Shown here piece by piece: positions 31,536-40,423 of a DNA stretch of 64,000 bases (within the stretch, counting starts at the first letter, position 1; the number at the start of each line of letters is the position of its first letter). Made by a program: the position numbers and the translations under genes. Origin of the DNA: Roseburia hominis. Lineage in GTDB: Bacteria > Bacillota > Clostridia > Lachnospirales > Lachnospiraceae. The notes under the pieces are model-generated. The model worked only from the letters and a program-made list of their open reading frames with translations, ran no database searches and had not been told where the DNA came from. The DNA lies in the NCBI GenBank assembly GCA_021771815.1, contig JAETOE010000020.1:1-64000 (forward strand). Direction: 5' to 3'.

Positions 31536-32720
31536 TCATGCTTCTTTTTTTATAAAATCCTCATAGAGCGGTGACATTCCACGCAGATGTTCCACAATCT
31601 CCTTCAGGCTGTCCACTACGAAATCCGCCTCCTCCATCGTCGTCTCATCACTGATCGTAAGACGGAGCGAACCGTGCGCAATCTCATGCGGCAGACCGAT
31701 CGCGAGAAGTACATGCGACGGATCGAGCGAGCCGGATGTGCAGGCGGAACCGCTCGATGCGCAGATGCCCTTTCCGTCGAGAAGAATCAGAAGCGATTCC
31801 CCCTCGATAAAATGAAAACTAAAATTAATATTGTTCGGCAGGCGCTTTGTACGATCACCATTTAATTTCACATAAGGAATCTCGTTCTCAATGCGCGAGA
31901 TCAGATGATCGCGCACCTTTCTCTCTGCTCCTGTACGCTCCTTCATATTCGCCACGGCAAGTTCCGCCGCTTTTGCGAGTCCGACGATTCCTGGTACGTT
32001 TTCCGTTCCCGCCCTTCTGTGCCGCTCCTGTGCGCCGCCGTGTACGAACGAACGGATTTTCACACCTTTTCGGATATACAGAAAACCGATTCCCTTCGGG
32101 CCGTTGATTTTGTGGCCGCTGGCACTTAGCATATCAATATTCATTTCCTCCACATCGATCGGAATCTGTGTGTACGCCTGTACCGCATCCGTGTGGAACA
32201 ATATGCCGTGCTCGTGCGCGAGCTTTCCGATTTCTGCAATCGGCTGGATGGTTCCGATCTCATTATTTGCAAACATGACGGAAATCAGTATCGTGTCCGG
32301 GCGGATCGCCGCGCGAAGCTCCTCCATTTTCACCATTCCGTTCTCGTCCACATTAAGATACGTCACCTCAAAGCCTCTCTTCTCCAGATATTCGCAGGTG
32401 TGCAGGATCGCATGATGCTCAATCCCGGTCGTAATGATGTGTTTTCCCTTGGACTCGTAGGCGTCTGCCGTCGCCTTTAGCGCCCAGTTGTCCGACTCCG
32501 AGCCGCCCGCTGTGAAATAGATATTCTCAGGAGCGGTGTTCAGCGTTTTTGCAATGACCTCCCGCGCATTTGTGATCGCCTTCTTATTCTCCGAAGAAAT
32601 GCTGTAGATGCTGGAGGGATTACCGAATTTCTCCGTAAAATACGGAAGCATCGCCTTAAGTACCGCCGGCTTCACCGGAGTGGTTGCCGCATTGTCCATG
32701 TATATAAGCTTTTTTTCCAT
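31536..32720 (-). CDS. Cysteine desulfurase, NifS/IscS family
   Basis: A 394-residue PLP enzyme that removes sulfur from cysteine for Fe-S assembly. N-terminus IYMDNAATTPVKP, PLP lysine in SASGHKINGPKGIGFLYI, active-site Cys loop CASSGSACTSGSLDPSHVL. The loop with SSGSACTSG is the class I (NifS/IscS) form. Two ATGs are possible: 32732 has AAGGAC only two bases away, so I prefer 32720. First gene of the nifS-nifU-iscR operon. Confidence 0.95.
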   Translation of the reverse strand: MEKKLIYMDNAATTPVKPAVLKAMLPYFTEKFGNPSSIYSISSENKKAITNAREVIAKTLNTAPENIYFTAGGSESDNWALKATADAYESKGKHIITTGIEHHAILHTCEYLEKRGFEVTYLNVDENGMVKMEELRAAIRPDTILISVMFANNEIGTIQPIAEIGKLAHEHGILFHTDAVQAYTQIPIDVEEMNIDMLSASGHKINGPKGIGFLYIRKGVKIRSFVHGGAQERHRRAGTENVPGIVGLAKAAELAVANMKERTGAERKVRDHLISRIENEIPYVKLNGDRTKRLPNNINFSFHFIEGESLLILLDGKGICASSGSACTSGSLDPSHVLLAIGLPHEIAHGSLRLTISDETTMEEADFVVDSLKEIVEHLRGMSPLYEDFIKKEA

Positions 32721-32746
32721 TTTTTGTACCATGTCCTTTTTTATTT

Positions 32747-32801
32747 CATATCATAGTAATATGATATGATTTATAGTAATAGTATACTTTCGATTTGTCA
32801 A
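32747..32801 (-). promoter_or_regulatory. nifS promoter with operator palindrome
   Basis: Minus strand TTGACA (32796-32801), 17-base spacer, TACTAT (32773-32778). Directly downstream the palindrome CATATCAT/ATGATATG (32747-32754, 32761-32768, 6-base centre) covers the start region. It is a good candidate for the Rrf2/IscR operator. Confidence 0.7.
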
Positions 32802-32823
32802 CAGAAAATGCAATTTTTCGGTC

Positions 32824-32988
32824 ATGTTTTTTATTTTATGCAAAATTGCTTTCAAATATAATGGGTATTCTGTTGACGAGTGGATTATTGATTTCTATAC
32901 CGTGGACAACATTGCTATGCTGATGAAAGAAATTGATGTAACTGATATTCCAGACGGTTTAGAATCAGAATATGACTGGAACAACTAA
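32824..32988 (+). pseudogene. Short orphan frame, probable gene fragment
   Basis: A 54-codon plus-strand frame with protein-like sequence: YNGYSVDEWIIDFYTVDNIA, then MLMKEIDVTDIPDGLESEYD and WNN-stop. It has no ribosome site before ATG 32824 and is likely the 3' end of a larger gene lost upstream. Family not recognised. Confidence 0.4.
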
Positions 32989-33189
32989 ATTCCAGAGACC
33001 GTTTCAAGTTTTGCGTAAACGCCAAAGCTAATATAAGATTTGTGAATAGTTACGAATGGGCAGAGCCGATTTTCCGGTTTCTGCCCGTATCTGCATTATA
33101 CATAAGTTTTAGGTTATGTCAATAAGACCTGCAAATTCCTCCGTCAAATTTAGAATCGTGTTTCTTCACAAGTAAAGCGGTTTTGAAAT

Positions 33190-34536
33190 CTAGTGAAACT
33201 TTAACTCATCAAAGATAGTGATAAGCCATTGGGTCATGCGCTTATTTGTCTCAAAAAGTTCCGTATATTTGTCCTGCTCTGAAAACCACGCTGTGCTAAC
33301 TAGCTGATCTGCCATGACCACATAAGGAAGTGCAACACATTCCTCATTGGTAAGTTTTACTACACTGTCATAACCCCAAAGAATATTTCGGTAAATTTCC
33401 AGCCACTTTGATAACTTAGCTTGATCTTTTTCATCAAAGCTCTCACTCAAAATTGCCACAGCCGCATAACAGGGATCATAAATACGCAGATTTTTCTCCG
33501 ACAGTTCAAAATCAATAAAGCCCCATTCGTCCTGCGACACGATAATGTTTGACGGATTCGGATCACGATGGATGATTTGTTTGGGCAGCTTGTCATACAG
33601 TTTTCCAAATTCATTCAAATAGCCTCGACAAAACGACTCCGAAAGCGACAAAATATCTTTTGATTTCGGCAGTGCCCAATTCTTTACGGATTCATACAGA
33701 TTTACGTCATTCACAGATGTTTTAGCCTGACACAGAATGAGATGCAGTTGCCCGATAATTTCACCGACAAATCTTGCCTTTGCGGCATAGTCTCCTTCAT
33801 AAAAATCATGGGCAATCATTTGCGTACCGGAGATTCGCCGGGTTACATAGAAAAACAGTTCGCCGTCCTGTACGCATGCCCGCCCATCCGTTGTTTCGAT
33901 TGGGGAAGATATACATACACCGGTGCCTTTTATTGCATTACAAAGCGCGATAGTGTTTTTGACTTCATCATAATTTTTAGAGAACTTCAGGACAAAATTT
34001 TTGCCGACATAAAAGGCTCTGTTACTTTTTTCTCCATTGCTCTCGTGGTAGACGTCAGAGATTGATTCATTTTCTAATTTCCAGTGCTTCAGAACATCCA
34101 AAGCTTTCTTATGAGATATCATATAGTCCTCCTTGTACAAATTCAATTTGTAAGGTCGTTTAGCCCGTCCCTTTTTTATATAGGCGGAGGGAGTGCAATC
34201 GAATTCGCGCCGAAAAGCTTTGTAGAATCCAGCATAGGTATCAAAACCGTATTCCAGTATCACATCAATTCTTTTGCAGCCGCAACGAATTTCATAAATC
34301 GCATGAATAAGTCTGCGTCGAAGAATATATTGCATCACCGACATTCCAACGGCTGATTGGAACAGCCTGTAATAATGGAACAGCGAATAGCCTGCCTGCT
34401 TGCAAAGCTCCGTGGCAGTGATAGGAGTCTTCAAATTATCCTCTATATAATCGAGGCTTTCCTGTATGCTTTTTCGGTAATCTATTAATTTCACCCCCTT
34501 TTTTATTGTTTTGCAGCTACGTATATAGAATAACAT
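33190..34536 (-). CDS. AraC-type regulator fused to aminoglycoside-type phosphotransferase
   Basis: A 448-residue fusion. The first 120 residues are an AraC/XylS double helix-turn-helix (IEDNLKTPITATELCKQAGY, then GFDTYAGFYKAFRREFDCTP). From about 140 a phosphotransferase of the APH family follows: AFYVGKNFVLKFSKN holds the ATP lysine, IIHRDPNPSNII the catalytic loop (HxDxxPxN) and GFIDFELSEKN the metal Asp. The start is uncertain: ATG 34536 has only a distant AAGG, whereas GTG/TTA codons follow a GGGGG run near 34497. The combination suggests a ligand-sensing regulator using a kinase fold, or a self-regulated drug-modifying enzyme. Confidence 0.85.
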   Translation of the reverse strand: MLFYIRSCKTIKKGVKLIDYRKSIQESLDYIEDNLKTPITATELCKQAGYSLFHYYRLFQSAVGMSVMQYILRRRLIHAIYEIRCGCKRIDVILEYGFDTYAGFYKAFRREFDCTPSAYIKKGRAKRPYKLNLYKEDYMISHKKALDVLKHWKLENESISDVYHESNGEKSNRAFYVGKNFVLKFSKNYDEVKNTIALCNAIKGTGVCISSPIETTDGRACVQDGELFFYVTRRISGTQMIAHDFYEGDYAAKARFVGEIIGQLHLILCQAKTSVNDVNLYESVKNWALPKSKDILSLSESFCRGYLNEFGKLYDKLPKQIIHRDPNPSNIIVSQDEWGFIDFELSEKNLRIYDPCYAAVAILSESFDEKDQAKLSKWLEIYRNILWGYDSVVKLTNEECVALPYVVMADQLVSTAWFSEQDKYTELFETNKRMTQWLITIFDELKFH

Positions 34537-34823
34537 CTAAATCGAGAAATACCTTTCCTGTTTTGCTGAATTTTAAATCTTTGTTTCGACTTCTGCGCCA
34601 TTTCATATAGTGAGTATTAGTCTGCCATTGATATACATAGTCGTACAACAAGCGGTATAACATTATGTTTTGATCGATTCCGATTTATCAATCAAGGGCA
34701 TTTAAGGCACATTCTGAACTGGGAGTAGTCATCAGGGAGACAGCACAAATCGCTGTCTCCCTTTTTATCAGCATTTGCCGCTCCTGGTCACGCAGGCACG
34801 ATGACCCGCCTGCGCCCATTTTC
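34537..34823. other. Intergenic region with plus-strand terminator
   Basis: No supported gene. A short plus-strand frame (RFRFINQGHLRHILNWE-stop, ending near 34727) directly before the terminator may be the tail of a lost gene. Confidence 0.4.
34734..34767 (+). terminator. Rho-independent terminator
   Basis: A perfect 11-bp stem AGGGAGACAGC/GCTGTCTCCCT (34734-34744, 34752-34762) with a 7-base loop and TTTTT on the plus strand. The hemL transcript from the other side would also meet this hairpin, but without a T-tract. Confidence 0.8.
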
Positions 34824-36101
34824 TCACAGATTCGCACAATACCCGCGTATCACCTCACAGGTGCGCGCGATATCTTCCGCCGTGTGCGCCGCCGACACGA
34901 ACATTGCTTCAAACTGCGACGGTGCGAGATAAATCCCGTGCTCCAGCATATAGCCAAAATATGCCGCATACTTTTCCACATCGGAGGAAGTCGCCGACGC
35001 ATAATCCGTGACCGCATCTCCCGTGAAAAAGACGCTCATCAGTGAGCCGATCTGATTGACGCAGACCGCATCCCCCATCGTCTCTTTGATGCAGTCCGCA
35101 ATCGTCTTCGCATTCTCAGCAATCTGCGTATAAATCTCCGGCGATTCCCTTAAGATCGTAAGCGTCTCGATGCCCGCCGTCGTCGCGATCGGGTTGCCGG
35201 AGAGCGTTCCCGCCTGATAGACCGGACCGACCGGAGCAACCATGTCCATGATCTCTTTTCTGCCGCCGTACGCGCCGACCGGCATTCCGCCGCCGATGAT
35301 CTTGCCGAGCGTCGTAAGATCCGGCGTCACATCAAAATACGCCTGCGCACCGCCGACGCCGAGCCGAAATCCCGTAATGACCTCGTCAAAAATCAGAAGC
35401 GCACCGTAGTCCTCCGTAATTTGTCGCAAAAATGCAAGAAATCCTTCATCCGGCAGAACAACTCCCATATTTGCCGCCACAGGTTCCACGATGACTGCCG
35501 CAATCTCCTTTCCGTTCGCTTCAAACAGCCTCTCTACGGAATCTGGCTGATTGTATTCCGCGACCAGCGTATTTCTTGTGTAGTCGGCGGGAACTCCCTT
35601 GCTGTCCGGTACGGACTGCGTGAGCGCGCCCGACCCCGCCTTCACTAAAAGCCCGTCGGAATGTCCATGATAGCAGCCGCGAAACTTTATGATCTTATCT
35701 CTTCCTGTAAAACCGCGCGCGACGCGGATCGCGCTCATCGTCGCCTCCGTGCCGGAGCTTACCAGCCTTGAAATTTCCATCGACGGAATGCATGACCGGA
35801 TCAGCTCGGCCAGTTTTAGTTCCTTTCCGGTCGGCGCACCGTAGGTAAGCCCGTTCTCACACGCCGCCTGCACCGCCTTTATGACGCGCGGGTAAGCATG
35901 TCCCAAAATGCAGGGTCCCCAGGAACACACATAGTCGATGTACGCGTTGCCGTCCACATCGTAAATATGAGATCCGCTCGCACGGTCTATAAATACGGGG
36001 GGACGGCGCACCGCCTGATATGCACGCACCGGGCTGTTGACGCCGCCCGGTATGCACTGCTTTGACGCTTCAAATAATTTCTCTGATTCTGCAAACTGCA
36101 T
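34824..36101 (-). CDS. hemL: Glutamate-1-semialdehyde 2,1-aminomutase
   Basis: A 425-residue PLP enzyme that makes 5-aminolevulinate in the C5 pathway. Motifs: GGVNSPVRAYQAVRRPPVFI near the start, LIFDEVITGFRLG, and the PLP lysine in TTLGKIIGGGMPVGAYGG. AGAGGAAATCCT precedes ATG 36101. It is the last gene of the tetrapyrrole operon. Full length. Confidence 0.96.
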   Translation of the reverse strand: MQFAESEKLFEASKQCIPGGVNSPVRAYQAVRRPPVFIDRASGSHIYDVDGNAYIDYVCSWGPCILGHAYPRVIKAVQAACENGLTYGAPTGKELKLAELIRSCIPSMEISRLVSSGTEATMSAIRVARGFTGRDKIIKFRGCYHGHSDGLLVKAGSGALTQSVPDSKGVPADYTRNTLVAEYNQPDSVERLFEANGKEIAAVIVEPVAANMGVVLPDEGFLAFLRQITEDYGALLIFDEVITGFRLGVGGAQAYFDVTPDLTTLGKIIGGGMPVGAYGGRKEIMDMVAPVGPVYQAGTLSGNPIATTAGIETLTILRESPEIYTQIAENAKTIADCIKETMGDAVCVNQIGSLMSVFFTGDAVTDYASATSSDVEKYAAYFGYMLEHGIYLAPSQFEAMFVSAAHTAEDIARTCEVIRGYCANL

Positions 36102-36134
36102 AGGATTTCCTCTTTCTTCGCTACTTTTTATTTT

Positions 36135-37109
36135 CTAAAGCATCTGCTCTTCCTTAAGCCAATTCGCCACATCCAGCGCGTGATAGGTAATAATGATCTT
36201 CGCCCCGGCGCGCTTGATGCCCGTCATGATTTCCATAACGATCTTCTTCTCGTCGATCCACCCGTTTGCGGCAGCCGCCTTCACCATCGAATACTCCCCG
36301 CTGACGTTGTACGCCGCAAGCGGGTAATCGGTGCGGTCTGCGACCTCGCGCAATACATCAAGGTAGGCAAGCGCAGGCTTTACCATGATAACGTCCGCAC
36401 CCTCCTCGATATCCGACAGACATTCGCGGATCGCCTCTTTGCGGTTCGCCGGGTCCATCTGGTAAGTCTTACGGTCGCCGAAACTCGGCGCAGAATGCGC
36501 CGCCTCGCGGAACGGCCCGTAAAATCCGGACGCGAACTTCGCACTGTACGCCATGATCATCGTGTTTAAGAATCCGTTCTGATCGAGCGCTTCCCGGATT
36601 GCCGCCACCCTTCCGTCCATCATATCCGACGGCGCGATCACGTCAGCGCCTGCCTTTGCAAGGCTGACAGCCATCTTTGCGAGCAGCGGAAGCGTCTCGT
36701 CATTTAAGATTTCGCCCCCGCACACAAGCCCGCAGTGTCCGTGTGAAGTGTACTCGCACAGACAGACGTCCGCAATAACAAGCAGCTCTGGCATCCGTTT
36801 CTTCATATGGCGGATGGCGCGCTGCGTCACGCCCTCGTCGTTGTACGCCTCGCTCCCGACCTCATCCTTGTGCGCCGGAATGCCGAAAATCAGAACCGCA
36901 TGTACGCCCGACGCCTGCACTCTGTCAAGCTCCTCATCCAGCCTGTCGATCGAATACTGATAAATCCCCGGCATGGAATCGATCGGGTTTTTGATATTTT
37001 CTCCCTCTATTACAAATATAGGGTACACGAGATCGCTTCTGTCAATCCGCGTCTCCCTCACCATATCCCGCATCGTCTCGCTGACGCGCAGCCTCCTTAA
37101 TCTATGCAT
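36135..37109 (-). CDS. hemB: Delta-aminolevulinate dehydratase (porphobilinogen synthase)
   Basis: A 324-residue enzyme joining two ALA molecules. The start at 37109 (MHRLRRLRVSETMRDM) is given by GGGAGG upstream; the longer frame adds a spurious leader. Active-site lysines lie in AYSAKFASGFYGPFREA and MVKPALAYLDVL. The metal loop has CLCEYTSHGHCGLVCGG, that is, the cysteine-rich zinc-binding form. Confidence 0.96.
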   Translation of the reverse strand: MHRLRRLRVSETMRDMVRETRIDRSDLVYPIFVIEGENIKNPIDSMPGIYQYSIDRLDEELDRVQASGVHAVLIFGIPAHKDEVGSEAYNDEGVTQRAIRHMKKRMPELLVIADVCLCEYTSHGHCGLVCGGEILNDETLPLLAKMAVSLAKAGADVIAPSDMMDGRVAAIREALDQNGFLNTMIMAYSAKFASGFYGPFREAAHSAPSFGDRKTYQMDPANRKEAIRECLSDIEEGADVIMVKPALAYLDVLREVADRTDYPLAAYNVSGEYSMVKAAAANGWIDEKKIVMEIMTGIKRAGAKIIITYHALDVANWLKEEQML

Positions 37110-37157
37110 AACAATCCTCCCTGTTTTCCTACTGCTAAAGAGTATAGCACATTCTAA

Positions 37158-37201
37158 TAAAAAAGCCACCGGAAATAATGATCGCATCATTTCCAGCAGC
37201 T
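37158..37201 (-). terminator. Terminator between the unknown gene and hemB
   Basis: GGAAATAATG/CATCATTTCC (37171-37180, 37185-37194) pair with one mismatch, extended by AGC/GCT, then GGCTTTTTTATT on the minus strand. It would reduce read-through from the upstream haem genes into hemB, suggesting a separate hemB promoter or partial read-through. Confidence 0.65.
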
Positions 37202-37212
37202 TCTTTATTTTC

Positions 37213-37581
37213 TTAAAGCGGCCTTAGCATATTATCAAAAAATTCTGTCAAAAACTCTGTCCTAAGCGTATCTTCCTTTGATACGGAATAAGGAACCCCC
37301 TTACCATTGTCGAGGAAAAACGTAACCGTATATTCCACATTGCGGCTTGCAGTATCCTGCGGCATTTCCTGTAGAATCTCCCAACATTCACAGATTGCTT
37401 CCCCGTCTCTTTCCGCACGAAGTTTTCTTTCTCTTCCTGTTTCATTCTCTATGATCAGGACGTCTCTTACAAGTACCTCATTTTCCACATTCTCTTCATG
37501 TTTTACTTCATGAAACGATATTGTGATAAGGCACACGCTAAAAAGCAATATTACCAAAGCCTGATAAATCTTTTTTTTCAT
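37213..37581 (-). CDS. Membrane-anchored protein of unknown function in the haem locus
   Basis: A 122-residue protein starting at 37581, seven bases after AAGGAGG. It has a basic N-terminus and one membrane helix (KKKIYQALVILLFSVCLITI), then an extracytoplasmic domain (RKLRAERDGEAICECWEILQ, VEYTVTFFLDNGKGVPYSVS, FLTEFFDNML). No lipobox. It lies between cobA-hemD and hemB. I recognise no family and cannot tell whether it serves tetrapyrrole synthesis. Confidence 0.75.
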   Translation of the reverse strand: MKKKIYQALVILLFSVCLITISFHEVKHEENVENEVLVRDVLIIENETGRERKLRAERDGEAICECWEILQEMPQDTASRNVEYTVTFFLDNGKGVPYSVSKEDTLRTEFLTEFFDNMLRPL

Positions 37582-37700
37582 AAACGCCTCCTTAATATTT
37601 GCAATTTCATTCTTGCCATTTCCTATATGGACACTTACCACTCTCCCGCTTTTCTATCATCTCCCTGTCTGCCTCCGCCATCTCCCGAAGCGGGCATTTC

Positions 37701-39380
37701 TTACAGATTCCCTCCATCTTCCGCCTCTTCCCGCAAAATCAGGTCTGCCAATCCGTCCACAGACGCTTCCTTTGCCACATGAATCTGATAACTGTCCGAT
37801 GTACTTTCCCCAAGGCACGAAAGTTCACACAAAAGCGCCTCCTTCGTCGGATTTCCGATGCACCAGAACTGCGCCCCCTTCGGCAGTGCATACCCGCGCG
37901 CACGCAATTCCTTAAAAAAGGCGCGCACTCCCGATGCACTGAAAAACGCAAAATCCGTAAGTTCTGCAATACGCAAAAGACCGCTGCATCCATTTCCCGT
38001 CACATCATAGACCGAAAGCTCCGTCACATCCGCCCCCGCCTCGCGCAGCCGCGCAGCCGTTACCGGATTTGCCTGCCTTGCATGTGGGAAGAGAATGCGC
38101 ATATGTCCTCCCGCAGCCGCACACACGCAAGCCTCCTGCCGCTCCTTCTCTGCTGTTTCTCCCAAAATCGCTTCCGCAAATTCTTCGGCAAGCGTTTCCG
38201 TGTCCGCGTGGGTCGGCACAAAATCCGCGTAAATACCATGCTCCTTTAGTGCATCTTTCGTTCCCTGCCCAATGACTGCAAATCTACAGTGCGAAAACGC
38301 ACGTATATCCTGTTCCTGCTCACGCATCGCCGCAAAGAACAGTTCCACAGCCTGTTTGCTCGTAAAAAGAACCCAGTCGTAATTTCCCGGTTCCGCAAGC
38401 CGTTTCTTTAGCTCGTCGTATGCGGCAAGCCGCTCTGTCTGCATCGTCACAAGAGGAACCATCCGTTTTCCGGCTTCTTCCATTCTGCTACGGAATGCCG
38501 CGAGTGTGCGCATCGTTGCCGTAACGCCAAAGCGCTGCTTTTTTTCTGTGGCTGCTGTACCAGTTTCTGCTGCGTCATTTTCTGCTGCCACACCTGTCAC
38601 ACCCTCGCCTGTTGCGCCTCTCTCCGCCGTCCCACTGCCATCTTCCCGTCTATCGTGCTCCCAACGCAGGGACAACTTTGCAACTTCTCCGATTACAATA
38701 ACGACCGGGGAGGATAGTTCCGCCGCCCTCACGCGCTCCGCGATATCGGAAAGCGTACCGCGCACGATCCGCTCATGCGACGTCGCGCCCTCCGCAATGA
38801 CCGCCGCAGGCGTGTCCGGTGATTTCCCGTGGATAAGAAGCCCTTCCGCGATTTTCTCCAGATTCGACAGGCCCATCAGAAAGACCAGCGTGCCGGAAAG
38901 CTTTGACAGTGCGGCATAGTCCTCCGGCGCGCCGTCGTCCGCTGTATGTCCGGTAATGACATGAAAGCTCCTTGCAATTCCCCGGTGCGTCACCGGGATT
39001 CCCGCAAGCCCTGGAACCGCGATCGCGGAGGTCACGCCGGGAACGACCTCATAGGGAATGCCCGCCTGCGCAAGCGCCATAATCTCCTCGCCGCCCCTGC
39101 CGAACACGAACGGATCGCCGCCCTTTAACCGCACGACGTTCTCATATTTTCTGCCGTATTCCACCAGAACACGATTGATTTCCTCCTGCCGCATCGAATG
39201 TGCGCCGGGCTTCTTGCCGACATACACGAAAATGCAACCCTCCCGTGCGGCGGCAAGCAGTTCTTCCGACGCAAGTCTGTCATAGATTACAACGTCACAA
39301 TGCTTTAGTTTTTCCAGTCCTCTGACGGTAATGAGAGATGCGTCTCCCGGCCCCGCTCCGATCAGTGTCACTTTGCCCAT
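37701..39380 (-). CDS. cobA-hemD: Uroporphyrinogen-III methyltransferase / uroporphyrinogen-III synthase fusion
   Basis: A 559-residue bifunctional protein. Residues 1-245 are the SAM-dependent methylase (MGKVTLIGAGPGDASLITVR, YVGKKPGAH, RLKGGDPFVFGRGGEE, VVPGVTSA). Residues 290-550 are HemD (DWVLFTSKQAVELFF, AVIGQGTKDALKEHGIYADF, FFSASGVRAFF). The linker (about 250-275) is Ala/Glu/Thr-rich. HemD closes hydroxymethylbilane to uro'gen III and CobA methylates it to precorrin-2, as in other clostridial fusions. The start at 39380 lies one base after the hemC stop. Confidence 0.95.
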   Translation of the reverse strand: MGKVTLIGAGPGDASLITVRGLEKLKHCDVVIYDRLASEELLAAAREGCIFVYVGKKPGAHSMRQEEINRVLVEYGRKYENVVRLKGGDPFVFGRGGEEIMALAQAGIPYEVVPGVTSAIAVPGLAGIPVTHRGIARSFHVITGHTADDGAPEDYAALSKLSGTLVFLMGLSNLEKIAEGLLIHGKSPDTPAAVIAEGATSHERIVRGTLSDIAERVRAAELSSPVVIVIGEVAKLSLRWEHDRREDGSGTAERGATGEGVTGVAAENDAAETGTAATEKKQRFGVTATMRTLAAFRSRMEEAGKRMVPLVTMQTERLAAYDELKKRLAEPGNYDWVLFTSKQAVELFFAAMREQEQDIRAFSHCRFAVIGQGTKDALKEHGIYADFVPTHADTETLAEEFAEAILGETAEKERQEACVCAAAGGHMRILFPHARQANPVTAARLREAGADVTELSVYDVTGNGCSGLLRIAELTDFAFFSASGVRAFFKELRARGYALPKGAQFWCIGNPTKEALLCELSCLGESTSDSYQIHVAKEASVDGLADLILREEAEDGGNL

Positions 39381-39381
39381 G

Positions 39382-40350
39382 TCACATGCTTCCTTTATTA
39401 CAGATGTCTTGTGCCAGTTCCGCGGCAAGCGTCTGCCACTGCGCGGCGCAGACTGTTCCTTCCCTGCGGCAGAGAACGCCGTCCTGTTCCTTAAAAATGC
39501 GGATACATAATTCCGTATCCGGCGTCAGTATTGCACCCTCGTTCACGCCTGATGCCGCTGTCATTCCGTCCGCCCGCCCCTTCACCTTGGCATACACACC
39601 GACCGCCTCGTGGCACCCGGCGTCCAGACGCTTTAGGATATCGCGCTCCACACAAAGCGCAAGTGCAGATCGCTCATCCGTCACTGCCCGCAGATATTCC
39701 TGCCCTTCCGCTCTTCCCTCGACCGCGATAATTCCCTGTCCGCCCGCGGGAAGCATTTTCTCCACGTCCAGATATTGATAGGAAAGCTCCGCGTCATGCC
39801 CGAGCCCCAGCCGCCGCAATCCTGCCGCCGCGAGAAGAATGCCGTCATAACCGCCGTCCTTTAATTTCTGGATGCGTGTCGTTACATTTCCGCGCAGCGA
39901 TTCGCAATGGACGTTTCCATACAGCGCCGTAATCTGGCTCTGCCGCCTTAAGCTTCCTGTTCCGATTACCGCCCGGGGAAGCTCCTCGATCTTCGTTCCG
40001 CGGCGCGTAAGCAGGACGTCGCGCACATCTTCCCTCGGCAGCACACAGGCTATGGCAAGACCTTCGGCAAGCTCCATCGGCATATCCTTCGCCGAGTGCA
40101 CCGCATAATCAATCGTACCGTTTAAAATCGCATCCTCGAACTCCGAGACGAAAACCGCCTTACCGCCAAATGCCATCAACGGCTTATCCAGAATCTTATC
40201 CCCCGCTGTCTTGATGATTACCTTCTCACAGGCAATCATCGGGTATACTTTCCGCAAACGCTCAATGAACATGTCCGTCTGCACCAGCGCCAGCGCGCTC
40301 CCCCGGGTACCGATACGGATATGCGCAGGCACGGCACACTGCTGCGTCAT
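39382..40350 (-). CDS. hemC: Porphobilinogen deaminase (hydroxymethylbilane synthase)
   Basis: A deaminase of about 322 residues that polymerises four porphobilinogens. Motifs: IRIGTRGSALALVQTD, AVHSAKDMP, GTGSLRRQSQI, and the dipyrromethane-binding Cys in LDAGCHEAVGVYAK. I prefer ATG 40350, nine residues before IRIGTRGS and seven bases after GGAG. An in-frame GTG at 40437 would overlap the upstream gene by 14 bases but has no site. Confidence 0.95.
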   Translation of the reverse strand: MTQQCAVPAHIRIGTRGSALALVQTDMFIERLRKVYPMIACEKVIIKTAGDKILDKPLMAFGGKAVFVSEFEDAILNGTIDYAVHSAKDMPMELAEGLAIACVLPREDVRDVLLTRRGTKIEELPRAVIGTGSLRRQSQITALYGNVHCESLRGNVTTRIQKLKDGGYDGILLAAAGLRRLGLGHDAELSYQYLDVEKMLPAGGQGIIAVEGRAEGQEYLRAVTDERSALALCVERDILKRLDAGCHEAVGVYAKVKGRADGMTAASGVNEGAILTPDTELCIRIFKEQDGVLCRREGTVCAAQWQTLAAELAQDICNKGSM

Positions 40351-40423
40351 TTCCGCTCCATTTCCCTGTCCGGTCACTTTGCATCCCTCCATATCGCTTT
40401 CTGTTCTGCCGTCCCGCTCCGCT

